A stretch of 16,215 nt of DNA from an uncultured Brevundimonas sp. (GCF_943913055.1 NZ_CALTWS010000040.1:1-16215); one strand, 5' to 3'. Positions 1 through 6,097 are shown, counted from the first letter of the stretch. The notes: a model not told the origin generated them from the letters alone. A program made the numbers and translations.

Positions 1-4
1 CGCC

Positions 5-235
5 ATGATGGCGTCTTCGATGCTCGCCTTCCCAGCTTTCGCTTCAGATCCTCAAGACCCGCCGACGCCACCGCCACCACCGCCGCCACCGCCTCCGATC
101 AACTACGACCATACGGGCAGCCCGCCTCCGATACCCGAGGGGGGTGTGAACTGTGCTTTCATTTCGACGGATCATGCCGGCAACGGATACTGGGACTGCC
201 AAACGGTCATGATCATCGTCTCGCCAGAGCCCTGA
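5..235 (+). CDS. Small secreted proline-rich protein, probably 5'-truncated by the window edge
   Basis: I do not recognise a family. The visible part is 76 residues. Residues 1-14 (ending in AFPAFAS) look like the second half of a Sec signal peptide with an Ala-x-Ala cleavage site. An almost pure proline run follows at about residues 19-31, then a short C-terminal domain with two cysteines (Cys50 and Cys65) that could form a disulfide in the periplasm. The hydrophobic stretch is short if translation starts at the ATG pair at 5-10, and the frame is open to the left edge, so the real start probably lies upstream. The product would be periplasmic, surface or secreted; the proline run would act as a rigid spacer. 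A strong terminator follows 33 bases after the stop. Coding status rests on the signal peptide and terminator, not on homology. Confidence 0.55.
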   Translation: MMASSMLAFPAFASDPQDPPTPPPPPPPPPPINYDHTGSPPPIPEGGVNCAFISTDHAGNGYWDCQTVMIIVSPEP

Positions 236-268
236 CGATCAGGGCGTCGATACGATAGTCGGTATTGG

Positions 269-303
269 ACGACCGCCAGGAGGCTCTTGGCGGTCGTTCT
301 TTT
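269..303 (+). terminator. Rho-independent terminator of the proline-rich gene
   Basis: A perfect 10-bp stem (269-278 with 288-297, arms ACGACCGCCA and TGGCGGTCGT) with a 9-base loop is followed directly by TCTTTT at 298-303. The T-run is on the + side only, so it serves the gene ending at 235. It also separates that gene from folA, which ends at 322 on the other strand. Confidence 0.85.
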
Positions 304-321
304 CAGGCGGACTCGATAAAT

Positions 322-849
322 TTAGCGACGATCGAGCACACGAAAGACGAAGTCGTGGTCGTCCTTCTCGCCCGCGGTGTGCGCCTCTGATGACGTTTCC
401 GCGAAAGCGGCCGCATCGAAGTCGGGAAACATCGCATCCCCCTCCGGCGCGGCATCGACCTCGGTGATGTAAAGCCGTTTGGCCCGGGGCAGGGTGGCCT
501 GAAACAGGGCCGTGCCGCCGATCACGCAGATCTCGTCCACGCCGTCGTCCTCGGCCTGTTCGCGCGCGATCTCGATGGCTTCGTCCAGGCTGGTGCAGAC
601 CAGCGCGCCCTTGGGCGAATGGTCGGTGCCGTAGGCCTCGTCGCGCGTCAGCACGATGTTCAGCCGCCCGGGCAGGGGTTTCAGCGGCAGGCTCTCCCAG
701 GTCTTACGGCCCATGATGCAGGGCTTGCCCATGGTGATGGCCTTGAACCGCTGCAGATCGCTGCGCAGCCGCCAGGGCAGATCGCCGTCGCGACCGATCA
801 CGCCGTTGCGGCCCCGCGCGACGACCAGGGCGATACGGGCAAGGGGCAT
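322..849 (-). CDS. folA: Dihydrofolate reductase
   Basis: Reduces 7,8-dihydrofolate to tetrahydrofolate with NADPH in the cytoplasm, recycling the dihydrofolate made by thymidylate synthase. The 175-residue product has the family order: N-terminal strand IALVVARGRNGVIG (residues 6-19), substrate loop DLPW (23-26), the catalytic acid Asp31 in RSDLQRFK, the NADPH-binding GRKTWES (48-54) and the second dinucleotide motif VIGGTALF (109-116). I start it at the ATG at 849 because this gives the normal family N-terminus. A longer frame opens 24 codons upstream but runs inside the mazG-like gene. The start overlaps the stop of that gene in TGATG, and GGAG lies 8 bases before the ATG, so translation is probably coupled. 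Last gene of the thyA cluster; length is normal for a chromosomal DHFR. Confidence 0.97.
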   Translation of the reverse strand: MPLARIALVVARGRNGVIGRDGDLPWRLRSDLQRFKAITMGKPCIMGRKTWESLPLKPLPGRLNIVLTRDEAYGTDHSPKGALVCTSLDEAIEIAREQAEDDGVDEICVIGGTALFQATLPRAKRLYITEVDAAPEGDAMFPDFDAAAFAETSSEAHTAGEKDDHDFVFRVLDRR

Positions 850-1145
850 CAGGTCGTCTCCAGCCACTTCAGCCACTTGCGACGCATCGCCGCTTCCAGG
901 TCGATGCCCGCGCCGTCGCAATAGATCAGCAGCATCCCCAGCACATCCGCCGCCTCGTCGCCTTGCGCCTGCACATCCCCCAATCCTCGCGCGCGCCCGC
1001 TGATGCGCAGATGCTCGGCCGTCAGCTCGCCCAGCTCCTCCTGCAGCTTCAACAGCGCCCAGTCGCCAGACCGGTCGATCCCGTGCTCGGCGGCATATAT
1101 GTCTGAGATGCGCAGCACCTGTGCGGACAGCGCGGACAAATCCAT
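849..1145 (-). CDS. Short MazG-like nucleoside triphosphate pyrophosphohydrolase
   Basis: A 98-residue all-helical protein with the MazG-type metal-binding signature: EELGE at residues 36-40 (the ExxxE part) and DEAAD at 63-67 (the ExxD part). Family members hydrolyse (d)NTPs to monophosphates and pyrophosphate. Single-domain short forms usually work as dimers or tetramers and often remove non-canonical nucleotides. The start chosen is the ATG at 1145, two bases after the stop of the upstream hydrolase; a GTG at 1163 would add six residues and overlap that gene. Its stop overlaps the folA start (TGATG). Lying between thyA and folA, it probably takes part in nucleotide-pool control, for example on dUTP or dCTP. 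That substrate is inferred from position and is not shown by the sequence. Confidence 0.85.
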   Translation of the reverse strand: MDLSALSAQVLRISDIYAAEHGIDRSGDWALLKLQEELGELTAEHLRISGRARGLGDVQAQGDEAADVLGMLLIYCDGAGIDLEAAMRRKWLKWLETT

Positions 1146-1147
1146 GG

Positions 1148-2002
1148 TCAGCGGCGTTCCCACGTGACGTGATCAGGCATCGGCAAGGTCGTCAGTTTCT
1201 GTTTGGCTGTCTCGTCCTCAAGCCCGTAGGCGTCCAGAAAAGTCTCGGTCGCGTTCTCCATCAGAGTGAAGATCGCGTCGTCCGACCGGGCAACCAGTTC
1301 GTGGTTTCCGCCGTCGACGACCATCAGATATTTGTCGCCGGCCGGGCTGCGGTCGAACGGGCTGCGGTGCTGGGTCCAGTCCGAAACGAAGCCAGGGACA
1401 ATATCGGCATCGCCCGTGATCATCAGCAGGGGGGTCGCCATCGTGGTGTAGGTCTGCGGGTTTACGAGGCCCGGCAGATCACCCGCCGAGGAGAAGGCAA
1501 TGACGCCTTTGACCGAGGGATCGCCCATCGGGCCGGCAGCCGTGACCGCCCCAGCCGAGATCAGCGACAGCAATGAACCGAACGAGTGTCCCGCAGCGAT
1601 CACGGGCTTGCCTTGATGCGCGTTGCCGACATATCCCCGAACCACTGCGAGGTCCGTAATCCGTGCGGAGAAGGCCGCCCGATTGTCGTAACGGGCATGG
1701 TCAGGATGCCTGAGGGAGTCCACGTGAAGCGGGGCGACCACGGTGTAGCCGTGATCGGCCCAGGCCTTGAGAATGCGGTTGTAGGGCTCGGGGCTGCTGT
1801 TGAGCCCGTGGCTGAATACGACCACCCCTCGCTCTTGAACGGCAGGCCAGATACTGACGTCGATGAGGCGTCCGTCCGGTGCAGACAGGCTCGTATGCTG
1901 AATATTCGCAGACGCATCGGATGCCGGGGTCTGAGCAAAAGCGGCAGACAGCGGCGAGCTCAGGCACAGGGTCAGGCCGAACAGTAGGGCAATAAGGCGC
2001 AT
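1148..2002 (-). CDS. Exported alpha/beta-hydrolase (dienelactone hydrolase/chlorophyllase-like)
   Basis: The 284-residue product begins with a Sec signal peptide (residues 1-23, hydrophobic core LIALLFGLTLCLSS, cleavage after AFA). The mature part has an alpha/beta-hydrolase layout: strand VVVFSHGLNSS (60-70, HG oxyanion motif), nucleophile elbow GHSFG with Ser140, acid in ITGDAD (Asp198 or Asp200) and His234 in GGNHE. It therefore looks like an active periplasmic serine esterase or lipase-type enzyme; the substrate cannot be read from sequence. It starts 35 bases after the thyA stop and ends 2 bases before the mazG-like start, so it is co-transcribed with nucleotide genes although its compartment differs. 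The Shine-Dalgarno is weak. Family-level call is firm, substrate unknown. Confidence 0.88.
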   Translation of the reverse strand: MRLIALLFGLTLCLSSPLSAAFAQTPASDASANIQHTSLSAPDGRLIDVSIWPAVQERGVVVFSHGLNSSPEPYNRILKAWADHGYTVVAPLHVDSLRHPDHARYDNRAAFSARITDLAVVRGYVGNAHQGKPVIAAGHSFGSLLSLISAGAVTAAGPMGDPSVKGVIAFSSAGDLPGLVNPQTYTTMATPLLMITGDADIVPGFVSDWTQHRSPFDRSPAGDKYLMVVDGGNHELVARSDDAIFTLMENATETFLDAYGLEDETAKQKLTTLPMPDHVTWERR

Positions 2003-2037
2003 TGAGTGAGGTCCAGTAAGGGATGGTCGGCGCTCAG

Positions 2038-2895
2038 TCAGACCGCGATCGGCGCCTTGATGTGCGGCCAGGGCGCGTAGTCGCTGAGCACGAAGTCATC
2101 CAGCGCATAGGCGAACAGGTCAGGCTTGGGCGCGATGGTCATGGTCGGCAGGGCCAGCGGCTCGCGGCTCAGCTGGGTCCCGGCCTGTTCGACGTGGTTC
2201 AGATACAGATGGGCGTCGCCGAAAGTGTGGACGAACTCCCCGGGCTCCAGTCCCACGACCTGGGCGATCATCATGGTCAGCAGGGCATAGGATGCGATGT
2301 TGAACGGCACGCCCAGGAAGACGTCGGCGCTGCGCTGATACAGCTGGCAGCTCAGCTTGCCGTCGGCGACGAAGAACTGGAACAGACAGTGGCAGGGCGG
2401 CAGGGCCATGTCGTCTACATCCGCCGGATTCCAGGCGGTGACGATGTGGCGGCGGCTGTTGGGATTGGTCTTCAGCCCGTGGACCAGCTTTTCGATCTGG
2501 TCGATGACGCGGCCATCCGGCGCGGTCCAGGACCGCCACTGCTTGCCATAGACGGGGCCCAGCTCGCCCTCGGCATCCGCCCATTCGTCCCAGATGCGGA
2601 CGTTGTGGTCCTTGAGGTAACCGATGTTGGTCTCGCCGCGCAGGAACCACAGCAGCTCCACGATGATCGACCGCAGATGCAGCTTCTTGGTCGTCAGCAG
2701 CGGAAAGCCCTTGGACAGATCGAACCGCATCTGACGCCCGAACACGCCCAGCGTCCCCGTGCCCGTCCGGTCGTCGCGACGCGCGCCATTGTCCAGGATA
2801 TCGCGCAGCAGGTTCAGGTACTGCCACTCCGGATGATCGGCGGGGGCCGCTCCGGTACGGGCATGGAGATCGGCGAGGGCGACGGCGGCGTTCAT
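2038..2895 (-). CDS. thyA: Thymidylate synthase
   Basis: Converts dUMP and 5,10-methylene-tetrahydrofolate to dTMP and dihydrofolate in the cytoplasm. The 285-residue protein carries the whole ThyA signature: RTGTG (43-47), the phosphate-binding pair Arg148-Arg149, catalytic Cys168 in PPCHC, QRSAD (187-191), VPFNIASYALL (196-206) and the dUMP-contacting HLY (229-231). The C-terminus APIAV is typical. I chose the ATG at 2895; an in-frame ATG at 2973 would add 26 low-complexity residues unlike the family. The first 20 residues are an extension compared with the 264-residue E. coli enzyme. No good Shine-Dalgarno precedes either start. First gene of the thyA-hydrolase-mazG-folA group, so the dihydrofolate it makes is reduced by the product of the last gene. 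Confidence 0.97.
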   Translation of the reverse strand: MNAAVALADLHARTGAAPADHPEWQYLNLLRDILDNGARRDDRTGTGTLGVFGRQMRFDLSKGFPLLTTKKLHLRSIIVELLWFLRGETNIGYLKDHNVRIWDEWADAEGELGPVYGKQWRSWTAPDGRVIDQIEKLVHGLKTNPNSRRHIVTAWNPADVDDMALPPCHCLFQFFVADGKLSCQLYQRSADVFLGVPFNIASYALLTMMIAQVVGLEPGEFVHTFGDAHLYLNHVEQAGTQLSREPLALPTMTIAPKPDLFAYALDDFVLSDYAPWPHIKAPIAV

Positions 2896-2965
2896 AGCCG
2901 TACAGTGTCGCCGAATCACGTTTGCGTCCAACGACAACGGGCAGCTTGCCCTCTCAGGCTGTGGA

Positions 2966-2984
2966 CATGACATCTGAAGTCATG
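2966..2984. repeat. Inverted repeat CATGAC-N7-GTCATG upstream of thyA
   Basis: Arms 2966-2971 and 2979-2984 are perfect inverted copies separated by 7 bases. The site lies about 70 bases upstream of the chosen thyA start and about 50 bases downstream of the lipoprotein stop at 3035. It could be an operator or a small RNA hairpin; no regulator is identifiable. Confidence 0.4.
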
Positions 2985-3003
2985 GCTTTGCATTCAGAAT
3001 GGG

Positions 3004-3031
3004 GGAGCGGGAGGGAGGGCCCTCCCGCTCC
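3004..3031 (-). terminator. Strong GC hairpin after the lipoprotein pair (probable terminator)
   Basis: A perfect 12-bp stem (3004-3015 with 3020-3031) with the 4-base loop AGGG sits 4 bases after the stop of the lipoprotein gene ending at 3035. Neither side has a proper T-tract (CCCATTCT on -, GTTTC on +). It may be a weak or Rho-assisted terminator, or an mRNA 3'-end stabiliser. It separates the lipoprotein genes from thyA. Confidence 0.5.
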
Positions 3032-3034
3032 GTT

Positions 3035-3598
3035 TCAGCGGGTGGCTTGAAGGAATTCGGGATCAGCGAATAGCTGTCCAGTGAGCTTCTGCACTGTAGC
3101 CGAATAGCCCTGCATGGCTGCAGGTATCGCAAGAGCCCCAATGAAGGACGAGTCCCACTCATGGTTGGCAACAAGCACCTTGTCGTAGGTGACCAGACCA
3201 CGTCGTGTCAGCACGAACCGAGCACCGACCGATGCCCGCCCAACGCTGAAGTTCATGGCCTCGACACTATTCACCGTCAATGTTCCGGACAGACGGAGAT
3301 CGGCGGTTTGATCGAACCGGCCTGCGACGCGTAATTCGGTTTCCAGCGCTTGCTGAAGATATGTGCTGAAAGTCCCATCACTGCCGGCACCGGATAGTGA
3401 GTCCGCACGCACACTCAGCCTCTGATCATTGACGCCTGAGGCCGCATCAAAATCGTCCACACCGATCGGTGCAGTTCCTGCTCTCAACACGTGGAGGTTT
3501 GCGATACCAGGCTGATAGGCCGGTGCTGGCGAACTGGCACACGCTCCCAATCCCATAGTCAGAACAAGAAGCGAGGCCCAACAGACCAACTGGCGCAC
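3035..3598 (-). CDS. Predicted lipoprotein, unknown function
   Basis: The 187-residue product starts with a lipoprotein signal peptide: positive Arg2, hydrophobic stretch VCWASLLVLTMG, lipobox LGAC with the lipidated cysteine at residue 20. Ser follows at +3 and no Asp at +2, which fits outer-membrane sorting. The mature part is a mixed alpha/beta domain with a helix (FSTYLQQALETELRVAGRF, about 79-97) and alternating strands, a general pattern seen in YajG-like envelope lipoproteins; this is a resemblance, not an assignment. The start is GTG at 3598 and shares a base with the stop of the upstream gene (TAGTG), so the two are translated together. GC content is lower than in neighbouring genes. 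Confidence 0.8.
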   Translation of the reverse strand: MRQLVCWASLLVLTMGLGACASSPAPAYQPGIANLHVLRAGTAPIGVDDFDAASGVNDQRLSVRADSLSGAGSDGTFSTYLQQALETELRVAGRFDQTADLRLSGTLTVNSVEAMNFSVGRASVGARFVLTRRGLVTYDKVLVANHEWDSSFIGALAIPAAMQGYSATVQKLTGQLFADPEFLQATR

Positions 3599-4209
3599 TA
3601 GTTGAAGGCTCCACGGTCAGCAAGCTGATCAAGGCTGTTCCAGACGATCTGATCGACGACTTGATTCACGCCTTCGACTGGAGTGACCGCCGCAAGACCA
3701 TCCGGTCCTGCCTTGTTGCCCACCGTCGTGTGCATGGCATGGCGTACATTCACCGACGTTGTTTCACCGGCTCGGCTATAGGTTACTGTCGCCACGTAGC
3801 CGTCCGTCACCATCGTGCCGACGGCACCAAAGGTGAGACCTGTGCCAAAGCCTTTGGCCTCGGCATTTTCACCATCTATGGCGACATTATCTATGACAAC
3901 CGTGAGCAGGCCTGCATCGCTGCCGTTAGCTTCGCGTGCCACTGAGGTGAACAGTCCGGACTCCGCGGCGACGGCGACGACTCGCGGCAATATTTCGGCA
4001 GTCGCGGTTGCATTGGCGCTGCCCTTGGTGCGGAATTCTACAGCGACCTGAACAGGATGCGCTGTTGCTGGAGCGGTGATGTCGGCTTTTGTGACGACCG
4101 GCAGCGTTGGATCAACATATGACTTGACCGAGAGGCAGCCGGCCAAAACAAACGCGCAAGACAAAATGGCCATGCCGCGCGCGGCGTGGCCGAAGAACAC
4201 AGATTTCAT
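3598..4209 (-). CDS. Predicted lipoprotein, unknown function
   Basis: The 203-residue product has a lipoprotein signal peptide (MAILSCAFVLAGC, lipobox LAGC with Cys25). The mature domain has a helix around ATATAEILPRVVAVAAESGLF followed by strand-rich, Gly/Thr-rich sequence, and resembles in outline the protein of the next gene, so the two may form an envelope complex. I start at the ATG at 4209 because it directly precedes the signal peptide and has GGGGGAA about 7 bases upstream; an upstream start at 4266 would add 19 residues without a signal-like feature. It overlaps the following lipoprotein gene by one base. A promoter is visible upstream at 4255-4283. Function unknown; the family is not recognised. 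Confidence 0.82.
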   Translation of the reverse strand: MKSVFFGHAARGMAILSCAFVLAGCLSVKSYVDPTLPVVTKADITAPATAHPVQVAVEFRTKGSANATATAEILPRVVAVAAESGLFTSVAREANGSDAGLLTVVIDNVAIDGENAEAKGFGTGLTFGAVGTMVTDGYVATVTYSRAGETTSVNVRHAMHTTVGNKAGPDGLAAVTPVEGVNQVVDQIVWNSLDQLADRGAFN

Positions 4210-4233
4210 TGATGATTCCCCCGGAAAGCAGAG

Positions 4234-4249
4234 CGGGTCGATTGACCCG
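4234..4249 (-). other. Stem-loop at the predicted 5' end of the lipoprotein mRNA
   Basis: CGGGTC (4234-4239) and GACCCG (4244-4249) form a perfect 6-bp stem with loop GATT. The outer end coincides with the start site expected from the promoter at 4255-4283, so the hairpin would cap the transcript, 25 bases before the ATG. A protective 5' hairpin is inferred; a DUF924 terminator is unlikely because that gene ends at 4312 with no T-run here. Confidence 0.4.
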
Positions 4250-4254
4250 TGTTC

Positions 4255-4283
4255 ATCTAAGCGCATGTTCCCCCGCGTGCCAA
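4255..4283 (-). promoter_or_regulatory. Candidate sigma70-type promoter for the lipoprotein pair
   Basis: On the - strand TTGGCA (-35, 4278-4283, 5 of 6 consensus bases) is followed after exactly 17 bases by TTAGAT (-10, 4255-4260, only 3 of 6). The expected start near 4248 gives a leader of about 39 bases before the ATG at 4209. The site lies in the 102-base gap after the DUF924 gene. Confidence 0.45.
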
Positions 4284-4311
4284 GCGTCGGCGAACAGGAG
4301 TGTTGCGAGCC

Positions 4312-4854
4312 CTATCCCCCGAAACCGCCCTCATCCAAAAAAGCCTGCTCTTCTAGCGTCGTATCCCGACCAAGCACCGCGTTCCGGTGCGGGAACCGAC
4401 CGAAGCGCACGATGATGTCGCGGTGTATCTTGCCCCATTTCACCACCTCGTCGTCGCCGTCCGCCAGGGCCAGATAGCGGTCCTGATCCTCCAGCCGCTC
4501 GGAGTGCTCGAACGGCAGGATGACGAAGTTCCTCAGCTCCGGTTCGAACGCCAGATGATGCCCGCGCTCGACCGCCTGATTGGCGAACATCAGGGCCAGG
4601 GGATCGGTGGCGAACTGATGCGCTGTGCCGCGAAAGCTGTTCCGGGGGAACTGGTCCAGTAAAATCATCAGGGCCAGAGCCCCGTCCGGCGTGTCCATCC
4701 AGTGATCCAGCTCGCGTCGCGCCGCCGCCACATGGGCATCATGGAAACGCCTGCGGAACTCGGCGTCGAAGGCATCGTCCTTGGCGAACCACTTTTGCGG
4801 ACCGGCCTCTTTCCAGAAGCCGACGACGTCCGAAATCGCTATCTGTGTGCTCAT
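4312..4854 (-). CDS. DUF924 family protein
   Basis: A 180-residue soluble, mainly helical protein. The conserved family landmarks are present: VVGFW near the N-terminus (10-14), LDQFPRNSFRG (66-76), LPFEHSE (113-119), DQDRY and the C-terminal IVRFGRFPHRN (148-158). DUF924 proteins have a TPR-like helical fold and no established biochemical role, so none is given here. The start is the ATG at 4854; a longer frame to 4941 adds residues unlike the family. Its start codon overlaps that of the reductoisomerase gene on the other strand (CATG, 4852-4855), so no intergenic DNA exists between the two, and any promoter must lie inside the neighbour's coding sequence. Confidence 0.92.
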   Translation of the reverse strand: MSTQIAISDVVGFWKEAGPQKWFAKDDAFDAEFRRRFHDAHVAAARRELDHWMDTPDGALALMILLDQFPRNSFRGTAHQFATDPLALMFANQAVERGHHLAFEPELRNFVILPFEHSERLEDQDRYLALADGDDEVVKWGKIHRDIIVRFGRFPHRNAVLGRDTTLEEQAFLDEGGFGG

Positions 4855-5869
4855 GACCCAGACCCTAGCGGCTCCTCTGCCCGTATTCCACGACCGCGAC
4901 TGCGATCTGTCGATCGTTCGTGGCAAGCGCGTCGCCATCATCGGCTACGGCAGCCAGGGCCGGACGCATGCGCTGAACCTGCGCGATTCGGGCGTTACCG
5001 ACATCGTCATCGGGCTGAAGGCGATCTCGGCCACGCGCGCGAAAGCCGAAGCCGACGGCTTTGCTGTCCTGACCGCGGGTGAAGCGACGGCCGGGGCCGA
5101 TGTCGTCGCCGTCATGGTGTCGGACGAGGCGCATCGCGATCTCTGGACAGACGAGATCGAACCGAACATTCGGCCCGGTGGCGCTCTGATCTTTGCCCAT
5201 GGCCTTTCGGTCCGGTTTGGCCTGGTCCAGCCGCGTGCCGATCTGGACGTTATCCTGGCCTCGCCCAAGGGTATAGGGCCGCGCATCCGTGATCTCTATG
5301 AAGAAGGGCAGGGGGTCTTCTGCCTGTTCGGCGTGCACCAGGATGCCTCAGGCGGGGCGCATGCCCTGGGCCTGTCCTATGCGGCGGCGCTGGGGTGCGG
5401 GCGAAAGGGCATACTGGAGACCACCTTTGCCGCCGAATGCGAGAGCGATCTGTTCGGCGAGCAGGTGGTCCTGTGCGGCGGCACGGCCGAACTGGTCGAT
5501 GCCGCCTTCATGAAGCTGGTCGAGGCCGGCTATCCGCCGGAGGTCGCCTGGTTCGAGACTTTTTACGAGCTGAAGCTGGTCACCGACCTGATGTACGAGC
5601 GCGGGATCGCCGGAGCCTTCGCCCGCATCTCGAACACGGCGGAGTACGGGGCCTATCTGACCGGCCCGCGCATTATCGGTGCGCCCTCGCGCGCCTCGAT
5701 GGACGATGTTCTGGCTGAGGTCCGCTCGGGAGCCTTCGTCGACCGCCTGATGGCCGATTACGACGCGGGCTCGCCCGAACTGCTGTCGCACCGCAAGGCC
5801 CTGGGTCAGCGCACCATCGAGGCCGTCGGCACGCATCTGAATGCGGTCGCGGACAACGCGCGGGACTGA
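4853..5869 (+). CDS. ilvC: Divergent class I ketol-acid reductoisomerase
   Basis: KARI isomerises and reduces acetolactate or acetohydroxybutyrate in valine, leucine and isoleucine synthesis, using Mg2+ and NAD(P)H. This 338-residue protein has the short class I length. Rossmann motif GYGSQG is at 31-36. The usual catalytic set can be matched: His116 (FAHG), Lys139 (SPKG), Asp199 and Glu203 (SDLFGE), Glu235 and Glu239 (WFETFYE), Ser260 (ISNTAEYG). Departures are clear: the cofactor loop usually reading LRxGS is LKAIS (55-59), and the usual PKGPGHTVR is PKGIGPRIR (138-146). It begins MTQTLAAPLPVFHDRD, longer than the common MRVYYDRD type. No ilvB, ilvN or ilvD gene is near. It may be the organism's second KARI or a lineage-specific form; the gene symbol is by family. 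Start chosen at the ATG at 4853; there is no good Shine-Dalgarno. Confidence 0.9.
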   Translation: MTQTLAAPLPVFHDRDCDLSIVRGKRVAIIGYGSQGRTHALNLRDSGVTDIVIGLKAISATRAKAEADGFAVLTAGEATAGADVVAVMVSDEAHRDLWTDEIEPNIRPGGALIFAHGLSVRFGLVQPRADLDVILASPKGIGPRIRDLYEEGQGVFCLFGVHQDASGGAHALGLSYAAALGCGRKGILETTFAAECESDLFGEQVVLCGGTAELVDAAFMKLVEAGYPPEVAWFETFYELKLVTDLMYERGIAGAFARISNTAEYGAYLTGPRIIGAPSRASMDDVLAEVRSGAFVDRLMADYDAGSPELLSHRKALGQRTIEAVGTHLNAVADNARD

Positions 5870-5928
5870 AAAAGCAGGAATGCTTCGGCGCTCAAGCAGC
5901 GAGCCCCCGAGGGGCAAGCGTTAGCGCC
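5869..5928 (-). terminator. Stem-loop region downstream of tRNA-Pro, ending in a weak terminator-like hairpin
   Basis: Reading away from tRNA-Pro on the - strand there are two structures. The first is an outer stem GGCGCT/AGCGCC (5887-5892 with 5923-5928) enclosing GCCCC/GGGGC (5903-5907 with 5911-5915, 3-base loop). The second is AAGCA-TTCC-TGCTT (5872-5885) running into TTT at 5869-5871, overlapping the ilvC stop. The second looks like a short intrinsic terminator for tRNA-Pro. Nothing terminator-like for ilvC is seen on +. Confidence 0.4.
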
Positions 5929-5935
5929 ACAAAAA

Positions 5936-6012
5936 TGGTCGGAGTGAGAGGATTCGAACCTCCGACCCCTGCCTCCCGAAGGCAGTGCTCTACCAGGCTG
6001 AGCCACACTCCG
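5936..6012 (-). tRNA. tRNA-Pro (anticodon CGG)
   Basis: A 77-base cloverleaf on the - strand. The 7-bp acceptor stem CGGAGTG/CACTCCG is perfect, discriminator A is followed by an encoded CCA (5936-5938). The D arm contains AGCCTGGTAGAGC, the anticodon stem is CTGCC/GGCAG with loop TTCGGGA (anticodon CGG, reads CCG), and the T arm contains GGTTCGAATCC. CCG is a common proline codon in GC-rich genomes. Confidence 0.97.
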
Positions 6013-6026
6013 ACTTAAGGAGGCGG

Positions 6027-6055
6027 TGTATAACGACGGGGTCGAGCCCTCGCAA
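6027..6055 (-). promoter_or_regulatory. Promoter of tRNA-Pro
   Basis: On the - strand TTGCGA (6050-6055) and TATACA (6027-6032) are separated by exactly 17 bases; each matches 4 of 6 sigma70 consensus positions. The expected start near 6020 leaves a leader of about 8 bases before the tRNA 5' end at 6012, which suits a stable-RNA gene. Confidence 0.6.
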
Positions 6056-6097
6056 GCGGCGAAACGACGGCTTTGAAAATAGTCTGAAAGCCGGTCC

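Noticed and set aside
2896..2960. A sigma70-like TTGGAC-N17-ACACTG on - before thyA
   Set aside because: The -10 match is poor, so no promoter is called.
2023..2970. A 315-residue open frame on + antisense to thyA
   Set aside because: No recognisable domain; thyA on - is unmistakable.
2896..2973. An earlier thyA start at 2973
   Set aside because: The added 26 residues look unlike ThyA and there is no ribosome-binding site; the ATG at 2895 is closer to the family start.
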